From: Lentinula raphanica
Taxonomy: Eukaryota; Basidiomycota; Agaricomycetes; Agaricales; Omphalotaceae
Assembly (NCBI GenBank): GCA_027919835.1
Contig: JANVFP010000031.1
Span: 124,001-188,000, forward strand
Length of the DNA: 64,000 bases
Direction of reading: 5' to 3'
Shown piece by piece: positions 21,901 through 33,057 of this stretch. Position 1 is the first letter of the stretch. Each line of letters starts with the position of its first letter. The notes below the pieces were generated by a model, which saw only the letters and a program-made list of their open reading frames with translations, was not told the DNA's origin and made no database searches. Made by a program: the position numbers and the translations under genes.

Positions 21901-22789
21901 CGTTATGAGTTATTGATTATTGATTTTATTGATTTCATCGAATGTTCATCGCGTTGTGGGGCTGTTGTTGGGCTGTTGTTCGGGGTCCTTGCTTGCTGCA
22001 GCTCATGGTCGAACACAACCTACGCGCGATAGACATCAGACACACCCTGCCCAATCTCAAGAATATACTTCTCACCCTGACTGTGTCTGACGGGGAGGAT
22101 GTCCGACTCCCTATAACTAACGGGTCAGTGGCGTTCCCAAGAGAAAAAAAAATTTTTGTCTTGTCTTGTCTTTGATTCTTTGATTCTTTAATTTGTGTAC
22201 TGATGATTTGCTGATGATGGGAAAATCTTTTTGTGTTTTACACTGCTACAGACCTCAACGATTCCGAGAATCTTCATCACCCATAACGTCTCTAGCGTCT
22301 CTGAGTCTGACCACCTTGGAGTCTCCTAGATCGCATTCGCCATCTTCACCCTCTTCACCCTCTTCACCACGAGAACAAGAACTCGCGGATTCCACGACCA
22401 CCAACTCGAATATGACGACACCCAAAGCGAGTCACATCCATCTTCCTGCACCTGAAAGTACGGTGACGCCTCCGACCAGCGGATCGACTACGCCTACCAC
22501 CCCTAGCGGACCCACCAATATAGCCAATGTAGCCAATGTATCCAATGTATCCATGGATACACTCAAGAAAACCTCACGCTTTCTCGGGAACCTCACCGTC
22601 ACGCCCTTCGCTGACTTTCTGAATCTCCGCGTTCGTTATCCGTCCTCGCTCGGTTCTCGGGGTGTTGACGAGGCTCAGGTGGTGGCTTCTGTGGCTTCTG
22701 TGGATTTGGATTCATCATCAGCGCCTTCGTCTTCACTGCACCAGCTGAATTCACAGCCGGATGCCGCAGCACAGGACACGGGCGCATGA
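18970..22789 (+). CDS. UVRAG: UVRAG/Vps38-like subunit of PI3K complex II
   Basis: Regulatory subunit of the Vps34 class III PI3-kinase complex for endosome and autophagosome maturation. Exon 1 encodes MSFEKPVPLRDRFDYNLPQ; after a 49-nt intron exon 2 gives RRIAHISSIQIRNLTPFPAR, typical of fungal UVRAG homologues. A long Ser/Pro-rich stretch follows, then LPSNTLLITLNPPGRTFYV (C2-like region), a coiled coil with REISERESRIAELRAD and EILIRREQLRERRRMLAYV, and the BARA-like domain: TALGYVALLVHLLSAYLGH, YPITFIGSRSMIRDGISAMV, DTYRFEYAVFLLNKDIE and DIRHTLPNLKNILLTL. The last exon is Ser/Thr/Pro-rich and ends AAAQDTGA. The 3' end and downstream sequence are tandemly duplicated. Many introns; splicing of the coiled-coil region is approximate. 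Confidence 0.85.
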
Positions 22790-23460
22790 CAGCTTCACGG
22801 CCAAGTGGCCCAAGTCGGACACGCAGATCCAGAATCCGGAGAGGTCGATGCAGAAGTGTCGGGTAGTCATTCCAGTCATTCCAGTCATTCCAACACCAAG
22901 GTCGCCGATTATGTTGGCTCTGGCTCTGAGGGAACACCGGGAGGAGAGGTAGAACGAGAGTTAACGTTACGAGACGGTGATCCAAAATCAATGATTCAAT
23001 CCTGGTTAAAGGTCGGCTAGGTAGTGTTTGGAAGGTGCAATGGCAATGATATGATATTTGGATTCCCTGAAGGCTGATATTCCCTAATATTCCCTGATAT
23101 TCCTTGTGGCGGGCGTTGGGACTCGGAAGGTCCTTGACGTGGGCAGGCCGCAGAGCTAATAGTAGTAGACTTGAGTCTCACAGTGATCTCGGTATGTCGG
23201 TGGATGTTCTTGAAACTTGGAGGTCTCCAAAACGGTTATTCGTTCCAGCCCATGCAACTTCACGAATCACCATGATGTTACTAAATCCTTTTCTCTTCGT
23301 TTAGATTCCTTTGCTGTCCCACCAAGAGGATACCACGGATCTCATTCTGACCTCGTTGAATGTTCTTCTGAAGCCGAAAATTCAAGAGCAATGCAAGAGC
23401 AAATGTCGTTTATGACCTGTGAGTCATGACTGTCGTTTGTCGTTTTTCATGCGTCCCTAG
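22676..23460. repeat. tandem duplication unit A (UVRAG 3' end and downstream)
   Basis: Starts inside the last UVRAG exon and runs about 785 bases. It shares blocks in the same order with unit B: the coding tail ending at CACGGGCGCAT, the CGCAGATCCAGAATCCGG block, AAGGTCGCCGATTATGTTG, GGTCCTTGACGTGGGCAG, TCTCCAAAACGGTTATTCGT and GACTGTCGTTTGTCG. Divergence is by substitutions and small indels. Confidence 0.85.
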
Positions 23461-23465
23461 GTGAT

Positions 23466-24273
23466 AGGTGGTGGCTTCGAATTCTGTGGATGTTAATGTG
23501 TCTAATGCATCTAATGCATCTAATGCATCATATGGATCGTCAGCGCCTTCGTCTTCGTCTTCACTTGACGATACACAGCCGGATGCACAGGACACGGGCG
23601 CATAGTACAGCTTCAAGCCCCCAAGACGGACACCGTGCAGATCCAGAATCCGGAGAGGTCGATGCAGATGCTATAATAATGGGTCAAGTTGAAGTTGAAG
23701 TGTCGGGTAATCATTCCCATTCCAAGGTCGCCGATTATGTTGACTCTGAGGGAACACCGGAAGTAGATTCTAGAAGTAGAACGAGACGGTGACCGACTCG
23801 GTGACCCAAAATCAATATTTCAATCCTGGTTAAAGCTTAAAGGTCGGCTAGGTTCCCTGATATTCCTTGCGGCGGGCGCTCTACGTGAAGTTCAAACTTC
23901 AAACTTCAAAGTACGTTCTGATTGGAATTTGGCATTGGGAGGTCCTTGACGTGGGCAGAGCCTGGCAGAGCTAGTAGACTGGAGTCACAGTGGATCTCGG
24001 TACGTCGGTGGATGGCCTTGGAGGTCTCCAAAACGGTTATTCGTTCCAGTCCATGCAACTTCTTCGCGATGTTAATTGTTCTCCGTTCTTTAGATTTCCT
24101 CTTAGCTATTTCACGAGAGGATAGTAGATACGAGGGTATACTTATACCATGGATTTCGTTCTGATGATTGACCTCGTTGAATGTTCTGAAGCCGAAAATT
24201 CAAGAGCAATGTCGCAAATGTCGTTCACGGGTCGTCCATGACTGTCGTTTGTCGTTTTTCCATGCGTCCCTCG
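23466..24273. repeat. tandem duplication unit B (degenerate copy)
   Basis: About 808 bases, collinear with unit A. It begins with a degenerate copy of the UVRAG C-terminal coding tail ending CACGGGCGCATAG, now outside the gene, and includes a small expansion of a 9-bp CTAATGCAT unit near 23500-23530. It has no independent gene structure. Confidence 0.82.
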
Positions 24274-25716
24274 TGCCACTGATAATAAATTATGTGCCCC
24301 TGGTCTAAAACTACATGATCATCCAGGATCGTAAAATGCCTATCGCGTGAACTCGCGGTCATCGACCCCTCTGAGGTCTTGATTCTTGACCATTGACGTA
24401 TATGGTCTAAACCATATTCTTACATGCTTGTCCGTTGGATATTATGAGCTGGTATGACTCGAAGAAGGTGGCTATAAAATCGGTGTAAATCTCTACTTAT
24501 TTATTATAGTTTATTGATGATTTTGTGGTGGTATTGAGGCCGCTACATTCATACCTGCTATTGCAGCTACAACTACTTCAATCTTGAAGGGGATTCGAGG
24601 TCACTGCTCAGTGCTGAAGCCTGAGAACACATCGTCGGACGTCGGACGTCCGAAATATGTGTCCATTTGTATACATGCGGTGAGTAAGTAGTTACCAAGT
24701 GCTTTTTCTATCCAGAGCACCGAACCTGAGATCTGTGTATTTCAATACCTCTGATTCAAGCTTGTGAAAGATGTTTGTGTAAGCATTTCACGATTCTTCG
24801 GAATCGTAGTTGTGTATCTCATTGCTCAATAAGCTTGTGAAAGATTTCGTTTGTGTAAGCATTTCACGATTCTTCGTAGTTCGCGTCTCTCGAAATCTCG
24901 AAGATGCTAGCTTAAATTCTGAGAACGTCATGTAGGAGTTTATGGGAGCTGAATTAATACACAGCCCTGGCCAGCTGGTAGAGGTCAAAAGGCTTGTGAG
25001 GATTTGCGCGGCCTTCAGGCGGCATAGAGGCTCATACAGGCGGGACCCTGGAAGGCAAGAGTAATATTTTGAGCTCATGGTGCCGCGACTGAACAATGTT
25101 TTCACGACAAAACAGAGAAAACCACTTGGGGGGGAGTGAATAAAGGACATCATTACAAAGATATAACTTTCAATAAAGGCTCCAGACTCCAACATTTTCC
25201 ATTGCGACCGCTTGAAAGATGAATACAACTTGCATGAATAGAAATTATGAAACGCCCGGGCGAACAGACGGCCTACGGGGGAACTGAGTTTAAATTTTGG
25301 ATATAAGAGGCAACTGCCGGTTTTTCAAGAAGAGTGACAGGACTCAGGGTCCTTCAATCTTTCGAGCTCACTAACCAGCATATAATAACTCTCTGAACCT
25401 TTCCTTTCTCTCCCGTTTCTCGTTCGAATCTGGAGTAATAAAAGGGTACGCTATATTTGCTCTTTCAACGCTGCTCAATTCACTCATCAGCCTCCTTGCA
25501 TCCAGCTCAGTTCGCCACTTGTAACAACACCAATCTTGTAGAGCCCCAAATCGGTTTTCAGGTAGGCTCGACTTGTACTCTTTCTCTTGTTTTTCTTGAG
25601 TTTTCACTCTCTTTTCGCTTGCAGGAACTCATTGCACTTCTAAAGCTGCCTTACTTCCTTGCTTGAACTTCTTGCTCGTTCACTTCTTTTTCTGTCGTTC
25701 ACCGTCTTGATCCAAA
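24274..25716. other. intergenic, probable PUF4 5' region with a short tandem repeat
   Basis: About 1.4 kb. Two copies of a roughly 43-base block, at about 24758-24800 and 24831-24880, share the words AAGCTTGTGAAAGAT and GTAAGCATTTCACGATTCTT. A 146-codon minus-strand open frame (24788-25228) overlaps one copy, has no recognisable motif and is not annotated. The A/T-rich GATATAAGAGG at about 25299 could be a promoter element for the downstream gene. Confidence 0.4.
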
Positions 25717-28700
25717 ATGAATATTACCTCGCAAATGCCTACTTCACCTACTGATAATTCAACCTCTCCTTCGGACGACCGGAAACACAGTCCACCTGCG
25801 TTCTTGGACCTTGCAGATTCCGTATGTGTACCTGCACTCAACTTACATCCATCATAACGGTTCTCACTGATCCCTGATGTGGTTTTCAGGCCGCGAGATT
25901 GGGGAGTAATATGCCAGATATGTCCGCAGTGTGTATTCCCTCTCAAATTGAGCCGCATCATAATTGCTCATGTTTTCATGTAGCGGGTTGAGCTGAAACG
26001 TCTAGAGCATGAAAGGCAGCGCGTTCTGCAGCGTAAAATGTTCGAAGATCAAATGCGGGCTCTGGAGCAGCAACAAGCCCAGGAACTCCTCTCCCTTCCT
26101 GTCGAACCTGGCACTCCTAATGGAGTTGGCATCCAGCATCTTGCTGTCTCGGCTCCTACTACACCGCCTCGGGTAAACGCAGCCCTCCTGGCTGAAGCTC
26201 ACCTCAGCGCCAAGTACCTCCCCGGAACGCAATACACGGATCCTGATCCGCTCTCCAAAGCAGTCGGTGGTTCAGAAAAACGCAAGTCGGTCACCTACGC
26301 TCCTTCGGTCAACCTCTCGCCCGACTTGTCTGCGGCTAATGCGTCGACGAATTTCTCCCGTTCCGCAGGCGCCAAAAGCATGCCTGCCAGTCGGCGAACT
26401 TCCGCTAGTAGTCATGATGAAGATTTGGTCGGACATTTGCAAGGGTTGTCTTTGGAAGGTCAGCGTTCTAGGAAGGCCTCTCCCATTCCAGCTCCCGTGT
26501 CGGCTTCCATCTTGACTAGGGGCTCTCGATATGTGGATGACGAGGGTGCTCGCTACGCAAGCACATACAACCCTGGAATGATGTTGGATGAGCAATTGGA
26601 CCAGGAAATGTATAGTACGTGGAGTTCTAAATTGACCAGCTCTCCGGCCTCACTTTGTGTAGACGCCATGAGGCATCTCCCAACTTCAGACGAGGATAAA
26701 TATGTCAACTCGTTTGCAAACAAGGTTCGCAAGATTTCTATACACGGCTTTAACTGAATGCTAATGAACTAGATGCAGGTGTCCACATCATCGGCGGCTC
26801 TGGACCTGGCGCACATATCCCAGAGTTCTAATAATCGCTCTCTTGACAACAGGGAAAAATCTTCAGAATGGCCTCAATACCCTCGCGGCCCTGAGGGGAT
26901 CACTTCTGCCAAGTCTGAGAGACGTACCGTCACCAATCCAGGCTTGTCACTTGCGTCACCCGACGGACAGACTAGTCTGGGTTCCATGTCTGCCTCGGCT
27001 ACTCCTCATTCTCAGGGTATCTCACATCAGCCACCTTCCCCGAGCCATGGTTCCCCTCTCGGTCTACTTGAAAGCATGAATGGCACCACTCGTTCTGTTC
27101 CGGCAACTCCGCTCGGTCTTCCCAGCAACCACATAGTGAAAACTCCCGGTACCCCCGGTCTTGGTGAATCTCAGGCGATGAACGGTCGACTTTCAACCCA
27201 AGGAGCTCATCTCAACGAGGCTTTGGATATCCAAGCCTCCTTGACCCGTATTCCATCTGCTCGATATGAAAACGGCGCGATCAATTTCAATGGAATGCAA
27301 CAAGGTCAACTGGATGATCCTTATGCCATTGATTCTGTCTACGGTTTGAACGGTGGTATTGAAGGACGATACAACTCGTATGCTGGTGTCAACAACACGA
27401 GTGGGTCGACAGCACTCTACCATCACAATGGTTCTCGTTATGGTTTGGGTGTTCCTGGGCGTGCCAACGGTGGTGTTGATGGTAAGATGAACGGTTTACA
27501 TGGGCCTAAGCATAAACGCGGTGATATGGATCGTGAGTGCGCAACCCCAGATCTCTCCAACATGCCTAACTTCATTCATAGTCAACCGATTTGCGGGTAC
27601 GCGCCTTGAGGATCTCCAGGGTGAAATCCCAGCTCTTTGCAAGGATCAGCACGGTTGTCGTTATCTACAAAAGAAATTGGAGGAAGGCGTTCCCGAGCAT
27701 CGCGACATGATTTTCCGTGAAACGTTCGGTCATTTTGCGGACCTCATGACTGGTTAGCCTTATCCTGCCCATTCATTGTCGGTCTGCTGATTGGAATTCT
27801 CTAGATCCCTTCGGAAACTACCTTTGCCAAAAGCTTCTTGAATATTCAACAGATGAACAGCGGAATGTCATTTGCGAGTCGGTCGCTCAGGATCTGGTCA
27901 ACATATCTCTGAACATGCACGGCACACGCGCTGTCCAGAAAATGATTGACTTCCTCTCCACTCACAGACAGGTTTGTCGCGTGGTTTTCTCTTCCATGTT
28001 CTCAATCATTGATCGTTGCAGCAGGCCAATCTCAGATATAACGCTCAGATCCATTCTATCATTCTTGCTTTGAGTCTCCATGTTGTGGTGTTGATCAAGG
28101 ATTTGAATGGGAATCATGTCATCCAAAAGTGCTTGAACAAACTATCGCCTGAAGATAACCAGGTAAGATTTAGATTAGACTCCGCCTGCTGTTGGCTGAA
28201 AGTTGATTCGTCGATTGCACTAGTTCATCTACAATGCCGTTGCCGCCAACTGTGTCGAAGTCGCTACCCATCGTCACGGGTGCTGTGTGCTTCAACGTTG
28301 CATCGACCATGCTTCCGACCATCAACGGATTCAACTTGTCAATGAGATCACTTTCAACGCCCTCACCCTCGTTCAAGATCCCTACGGTAATTATGTGAGT
28401 GCAAGACTATCATCCGACTAAACTGTCGCTGATTTGGATCGCCCTAGGTTGTACAATATATTCTGGATCTGAACGACAACCGCTTCAGCGATGCTGTGAT
28501 CCGGCAATTCGCTGGCAACGTGTGTGCTTTGTCTGTGCAAAAGTTTAGTTCAAACGTCATTGAAAAGGTCAGTCCCTCTCGTTCGTTCATTCCAACAAGG
28601 TACTTGATTCATTCATTATTCAAATAGTGTATCCGTGTCGCAGAGCACAACACACGTAAGATGCTCATCGATGAGCTTCTTAACCGTACTCGGTTGGAAA

Positions 28701-29242
28701 AGTTGCTGCGGGACTCATACGGCAACTACTGTGTACAAACGGCCTTGGATTACGCGGAACCTACGCAGCGCGCTCTGCTCGTCGAAGGAATCCGACCGGT
28801 TCTCCCCTTGATTCGTAACACTCCCTACGGTAAACGCATCCAAAACAAGCTGCAGCGCGAACAAATGGATCAGTTCGGTGGATACCCTAACCAACAAGCT
28901 TTGGTCAACATGGCGTTGGGCAACCAGGGAATGAATTCGGGTCGCCATCTTCAAAACAGTCTTCTCGCTGATGTGTATGGCGCGCAGAACGGATTGTACT
29001 CGCTTCAAACGCAAGCATCGTACGCTCAGGCGCCCTTGGCTTCCCCGCTGCATGCCTTACCTCAATCCATCGACGGCTATGTTCTGCAAAGCAACTCTAG
29101 TCACAGCCCAGGCCTTCCTTCGGCGCACTCCAACGGTTTCTCTGGAGCATCGTATGCTGGCCTCGGTCACTTCGCTGGGTCTGCTCTGCCTGGTACCCTC
29201 AACGATCCCTACCAGAGGACGAGCTTTGGGTACGGGATGTAG
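25717..29242 (+). CDS. PUF4: PUF4-type Pumilio RNA-binding protein
   Basis: Cytoplasmic repressor/decay factor binding 3'UTR PUF elements. The start MNITSQMPTSPTDN opens a Ser/Pro-rich N-terminal half with a short Glu/Gln helix (RVELKRLEHERQRVLQRK). The C-terminal half holds eight PUM repeats: LEDLQGEIPALCKDQHGCR, FADLMTDPFGNYLCQKLLEY, NISLNMHGTRAVQKMI, VLIKDLNGNHVIQKCL, VEVATHRHGCCVLQRC, LVQDPYGNYVVQYIL, ALSVQKFSSNVIEKC and LLRDSYGNYCVQTAL, then RNTPYGKRIQNKL. The first-repeat CKDQHGCR and the HRHGCCVLQRC repeat match the Puf4 class rather than Puf3. Multiple introns fall between repeats. A Gly/Ser-rich tail ends FGYGM. Confidence 0.92.
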
Positions 29243-29916
29243 AGGTGCTTTCCTTTTATTCTTTCACCAATCTATCGACTTCAAAAAATTACAAATTCCT
29301 CAATCTACCTTACTCGAACGACCAAATTTTGAATCACTGTTTCCCTAACAATCATAGCGTCCTTTTATCTCTGGGTTATCCCCCACCTGATCTATCATAC
29401 CAAGCTCCATTGTATTTTGCCAACTGCATTATATTCATCCCCCAATGTTTCGTAAACGCTTTTTCGCTGCTTCGAACATTACCCCCTTTCTTATTTGGCA
29501 CTACAGCATTTGTACAGGTCCATCCACTCACTCTAACTCGGTTGTCTGTCTAATAGTCCGTTCTCGCAGCTATTTGTCTGTCATTCTGTAGTTATTTCAT
29601 CCAACTGTATAAATTTTTACTTAGAACTTGCTATTGTGGATCATACTTATATCATATTGTCGTTTGCTTTACAGTTTTGTTCGAAGACTCGAGAATCTAA
29701 GATGCACCAAATCACAGAATCTTTGCTTGTCTAACTCGGACTTGTAGTTGTAGAATGGTGAATTCTGAAGTGATGTACACATATGGCAACTAAGGGCATC
29801 AATGCTGAGACCGCTCGATGAAAAGGGAAATGCAGATTTCAACGACATATTCCTAAGCCCGCATACAGGTGATGGAGGATGGTAGCATATATACGAAACA
29901 GGAGTGTGATTATTCT
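29243..29916. other. 3' region between convergent PUF4 and RPS29
   Basis: Convergent intergenic region, T-rich on the + strand as expected for a PUF4 3'UTR. No further gene seen. Confidence 0.5.
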
Positions 29917-30192
29917 TCACCGGTTCTGACAATTAGTCAGTTTATCGACACGTCGAGGGATTGAGCATACAACTTACCTTGACGAAACCGATAGCAGCAG
30001 ACTTCTCTCGGAAGCACTGACGGCAGAGATCAAGACCATACTTGCGTATAAGACCGGCCTGGTGGGCACAGAGACGGCTATACAAAATATCTCAGCCATA
30101 ACGCTCTCCTGCTACGACGATACGACTCACCATTGACGTGAGCCCTTTCCGAATTTTCTGGGACGAGAGAACCAAACAGCGTCGTGTGTCAT
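29917..30192 (-). CDS. RPS29: 40S ribosomal protein S29 (uS14)
   Basis: A 56-residue small-subunit protein, the exact length of animal and yeast homologues. The start [20 protein letters not shown] comes just after TTTCAAA. A first intron splits the Cys21 codon; then [17 protein letters not shown] and [17 protein letters not shown]; a second intron precedes a final exon coding only Asn-Arg-stop. Zinc ligands are C21, C24, C39 and C42. The tiny last exon was placed because AAG|AAC CGG TGA gives the expected end one or two residues after GF-V/I-K. Confidence 0.93.
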
Positions 30193-30796
30193 TTTGAAAG
30201 CTTGTAGGTAGCTGAAACAAAGTGAGTTCAAGAAACAAATATAAAGGAGGAGAAAGTCACCTCTTGCTTGCGTTTTGAGAGGCGGTTTGCAGCAACAATC
30301 TTTCGTCGAATCGAGTACTAAGAAGCGTGAGAACTAGACACGTGCAGCTATACAGCTCACGAGGTCGGGCGCTTATCACGTACGAGCAACCGCGTCCGGA
30401 CTTTGCAGGCTGCAACTCGAGTTGTGCAGGAATTTCTCTCTGACAAATGAATTTCGTATCTGTCCTGTATGCATGATCGCTCAATGGACCAGCACCATCG
30501 CTCAATATCCTTCCTAGAGTCTGTCCGGACTTGTTCCGCTCAGCTTCACACAAGACTTGTGATGAATTGTTTTCTCATATGACTGCCAGCTCTCCCGGAC
30601 AGGACACTCAGTCCTCGACGCTCAGAGTCACCAAAAATCACTATCGATGCTTGATGCAAAATGCCACAAAATCAGATTCGTCCCAAAAAGGAAGTTGTGG
30701 TACTCGATGGACCCACGAATGTAAATTCAAGGATTGCCGACCAATTCAACACTCTTGCTTTTGGACTGCCATCTTGGATATCCATTCATTCATCTC
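30193..30796. promoter_or_regulatory. divergent upstream region, RPS29 / P450
   Basis: 604 bases between divergent genes. Short open frames on both strands show no motif. Probably includes the RPS29 5'UTR and promoter. Confidence 0.4.
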
Positions 30797-32864
30797 ATGC
30801 CAACTCCCTTGACGCTCCTTCTGTGGTCCATTGCTCTCCTTGTCGGAAGAGGCTTGCTCTGGATCGTGAATCTTCTGGTCATTTCGCCGCTATTTGATCC
30901 TCTTAGGAAACTCCCTGGACCCACAGCTCCCTTTTTCTACAGTCATATCCAGCGAGTGGTCAAGTATGTGCTCCTTTTGTTCTGCGTTCGGAGCCTAGGA
31001 AGCTCATACACCGGTTATTGCGTGCTAGTCCAGATTTCAGCGCCACACAACACGAAGAATGGAAAAAGAAGTATGGCAAAACGTTCAGATACCATGGATC
31101 AGGAAAGGTATTGCTGTGGAGCCCTGACGCATCTACCCAATGCTAAAGATGCATCCTAGTTCGACTACCGTTTAATGACGTTCGACCTCCGTGCAGTTTC
31201 TCATATCCTGATGTCGCCGATATATGAGAAACCAAGAGTGACGCGTACATTTCTGTCTACAATGCTTGGAAAAGGTCAGCTCATCGTCGTATATCATACA
31301 TCTTGAGATGTTCAATGTGTCCCCATGTATTTCAGGTATATTCACCACTGAAGGCGCAGAACATACATTTCAGGTAAACCCAATATCGTGTCGCTGAGTC
31401 TGCTGCGCTTACATTCCGACACTCCTGCAGAGGAAGATAATTGGCCCAGCTTTTGCGCTACAGTCTATCAAAACTCTGACCCCTATATTCCTACGAACAG
31501 CTGAAGAACTCCGCGACAAATGGGATGAAATACTCTCGAACGACGAACATCAGATTGACGTTTGTCATTGGGTTTCTCGTGCAACATTCGATGCTTTTGG
31601 CATGGCTTGCCTAACATATAACTTTCGTGCCATCCATGGAGAAACGGAGGAACTATACGTTGCGTTCCGTAAAATGTTTGATCTGGCCGATAGGAAGGGC
31701 ATCTTGCGTATCCTCGTTCCAGTCCTGGATAAACTTTGGGTGTGTGTTAATAACTACCGTCTACATACACACATTGACTCGTCAAGCTGATTGTTGATTT
31801 CTGCTCTGTAGCCAGATTGGATAGCACGCGCTGTGCGCGAAAGCCGTCAAGTCATTTATGCTACAGGGCGGAGATTGATTTCTGAGAGAAAATCTACCAT
31901 CATTGTCGAAAAAGGTTCGTCAAAGGTATCGAACGAAAAGGACCTTCTCACCTTACTCAGTGAGTCACTTCGACATAGACTTCATACTTCACTCACACAT
32001 TTCAAACCATAGTACAATCAAATCTCTACAACAACGACTCCACGAGAACACTTTCTGATCCGGACCTTCTTGATCAAATATCCTCTTTCTTCTTCGCTGG
32101 ATCTGATACCACGGCATTGTCTTTATCGTGGTCCCTATATTATCTTGCATTGCACCCGAAATCCAGACACGGTTACGCGAAGAATTAGCTCACCCGACTA
32201 CACTTGACTCGGCATCCTCCTCAAGCTCCTCTCATGAAGATCGAGCCTACGATATTCTTGACTCTCTTCCCCTTCTTGATAGCGTCGTACGAGAAACTCT
32301 GCGCCTCGCACCCCCCGTCCATGGCACTCTACGTGTCGCCACCCAGAATGACCAGATACCCGTGTCGGAGCCTATCACCATGACAGATGGTACGGTTGTC
32401 GCTCGTGGAGGGTACATCAGCATACGGAAAGGAAGTATCATTCATATCCCAATCGAAGGCTTAAATTATGCCAAAGACATCTGGTCTGAAGATACCTTGA
32501 AGTTTCGGTTCGTATCATCTTTCCTTGCAAATCTTCGAAGTCACTCATGAAATATGTTTTTTCCAGTCCAGAGCGATGGAGCTCCTTACCTCCTGTCGCT
32601 CAACCACCCAACTTTCCTGGCCTAGCCAACCTGATGACGTTCTCCTTTGGACCCAATTCGTGTCCTGGGTATCGCTTCACCATATCGGAGATGAAAGCGT
32701 TCCTCAGTGTCATACTTCCTCATTACACATTCTCTATACCGGAAGGACAGATAATCAGCAAACGCAACGGACTATTCACGCGACCTTTTGTCAAAGGAAA
32801 GTCTCAGATGGGTGTGCAACTTCCACTTATTGTGAAGCGTGTAGATGAGTGCGACCCATTGTAG
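30797..32864 (+). CDS. cytochrome P450 monooxygenase with an apparent 1-nt frameshift
   Basis: Membrane-anchored heme monooxygenase; substrate unknown. MPTPLTLLLWSIALLVGRG is the N-terminal signal anchor, followed by LRKLPGPTAPFF (Pro-rich hinge), HEEWKKKYGKTFRYHG, EGAEHTFQRKIIGPAF, and a variable middle. The I-helix reads FFFAGSDTTALSLSW, then the ETLRLAPPVHGTLR K-helix with ExxR, FRPERW and FSFGPNSCPGYRF with the heme-ligand Cys, ending at 32864. Between LYYLALHP (frame 2) and EIQTRLREEL (frame 1) the frame changes at 32153-32158 with no room for an intron; one base is missing from CACCCGAAATC. Either an assembly error or a recent inactivating deletion; all other motifs are intact. Confidence 0.85.
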
Positions 32865-33057
32865 CATGAGTATATACAAATTTCTGTGATTTCTCGAGTT
32901 CATGATCATTTATGTACATACATAGCACTGATAGCAGGATGATATAGTCTAATAGTAAGATTAAGCAGCAGATTCCCCAGGTGCGCCTTATTGCCAATGT
33001 TATACGTTCGTTTGTAGTCGAGCCTTCGAGCTTCAATGCCTTCGAGCTGAGCTTTCA

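Noticed and set aside
24788..25228. 146-codon minus-strand frame between UVRAG and PUF4
   Set aside because: It spans a short non-coding tandem repeat, has no motif and no splice support.
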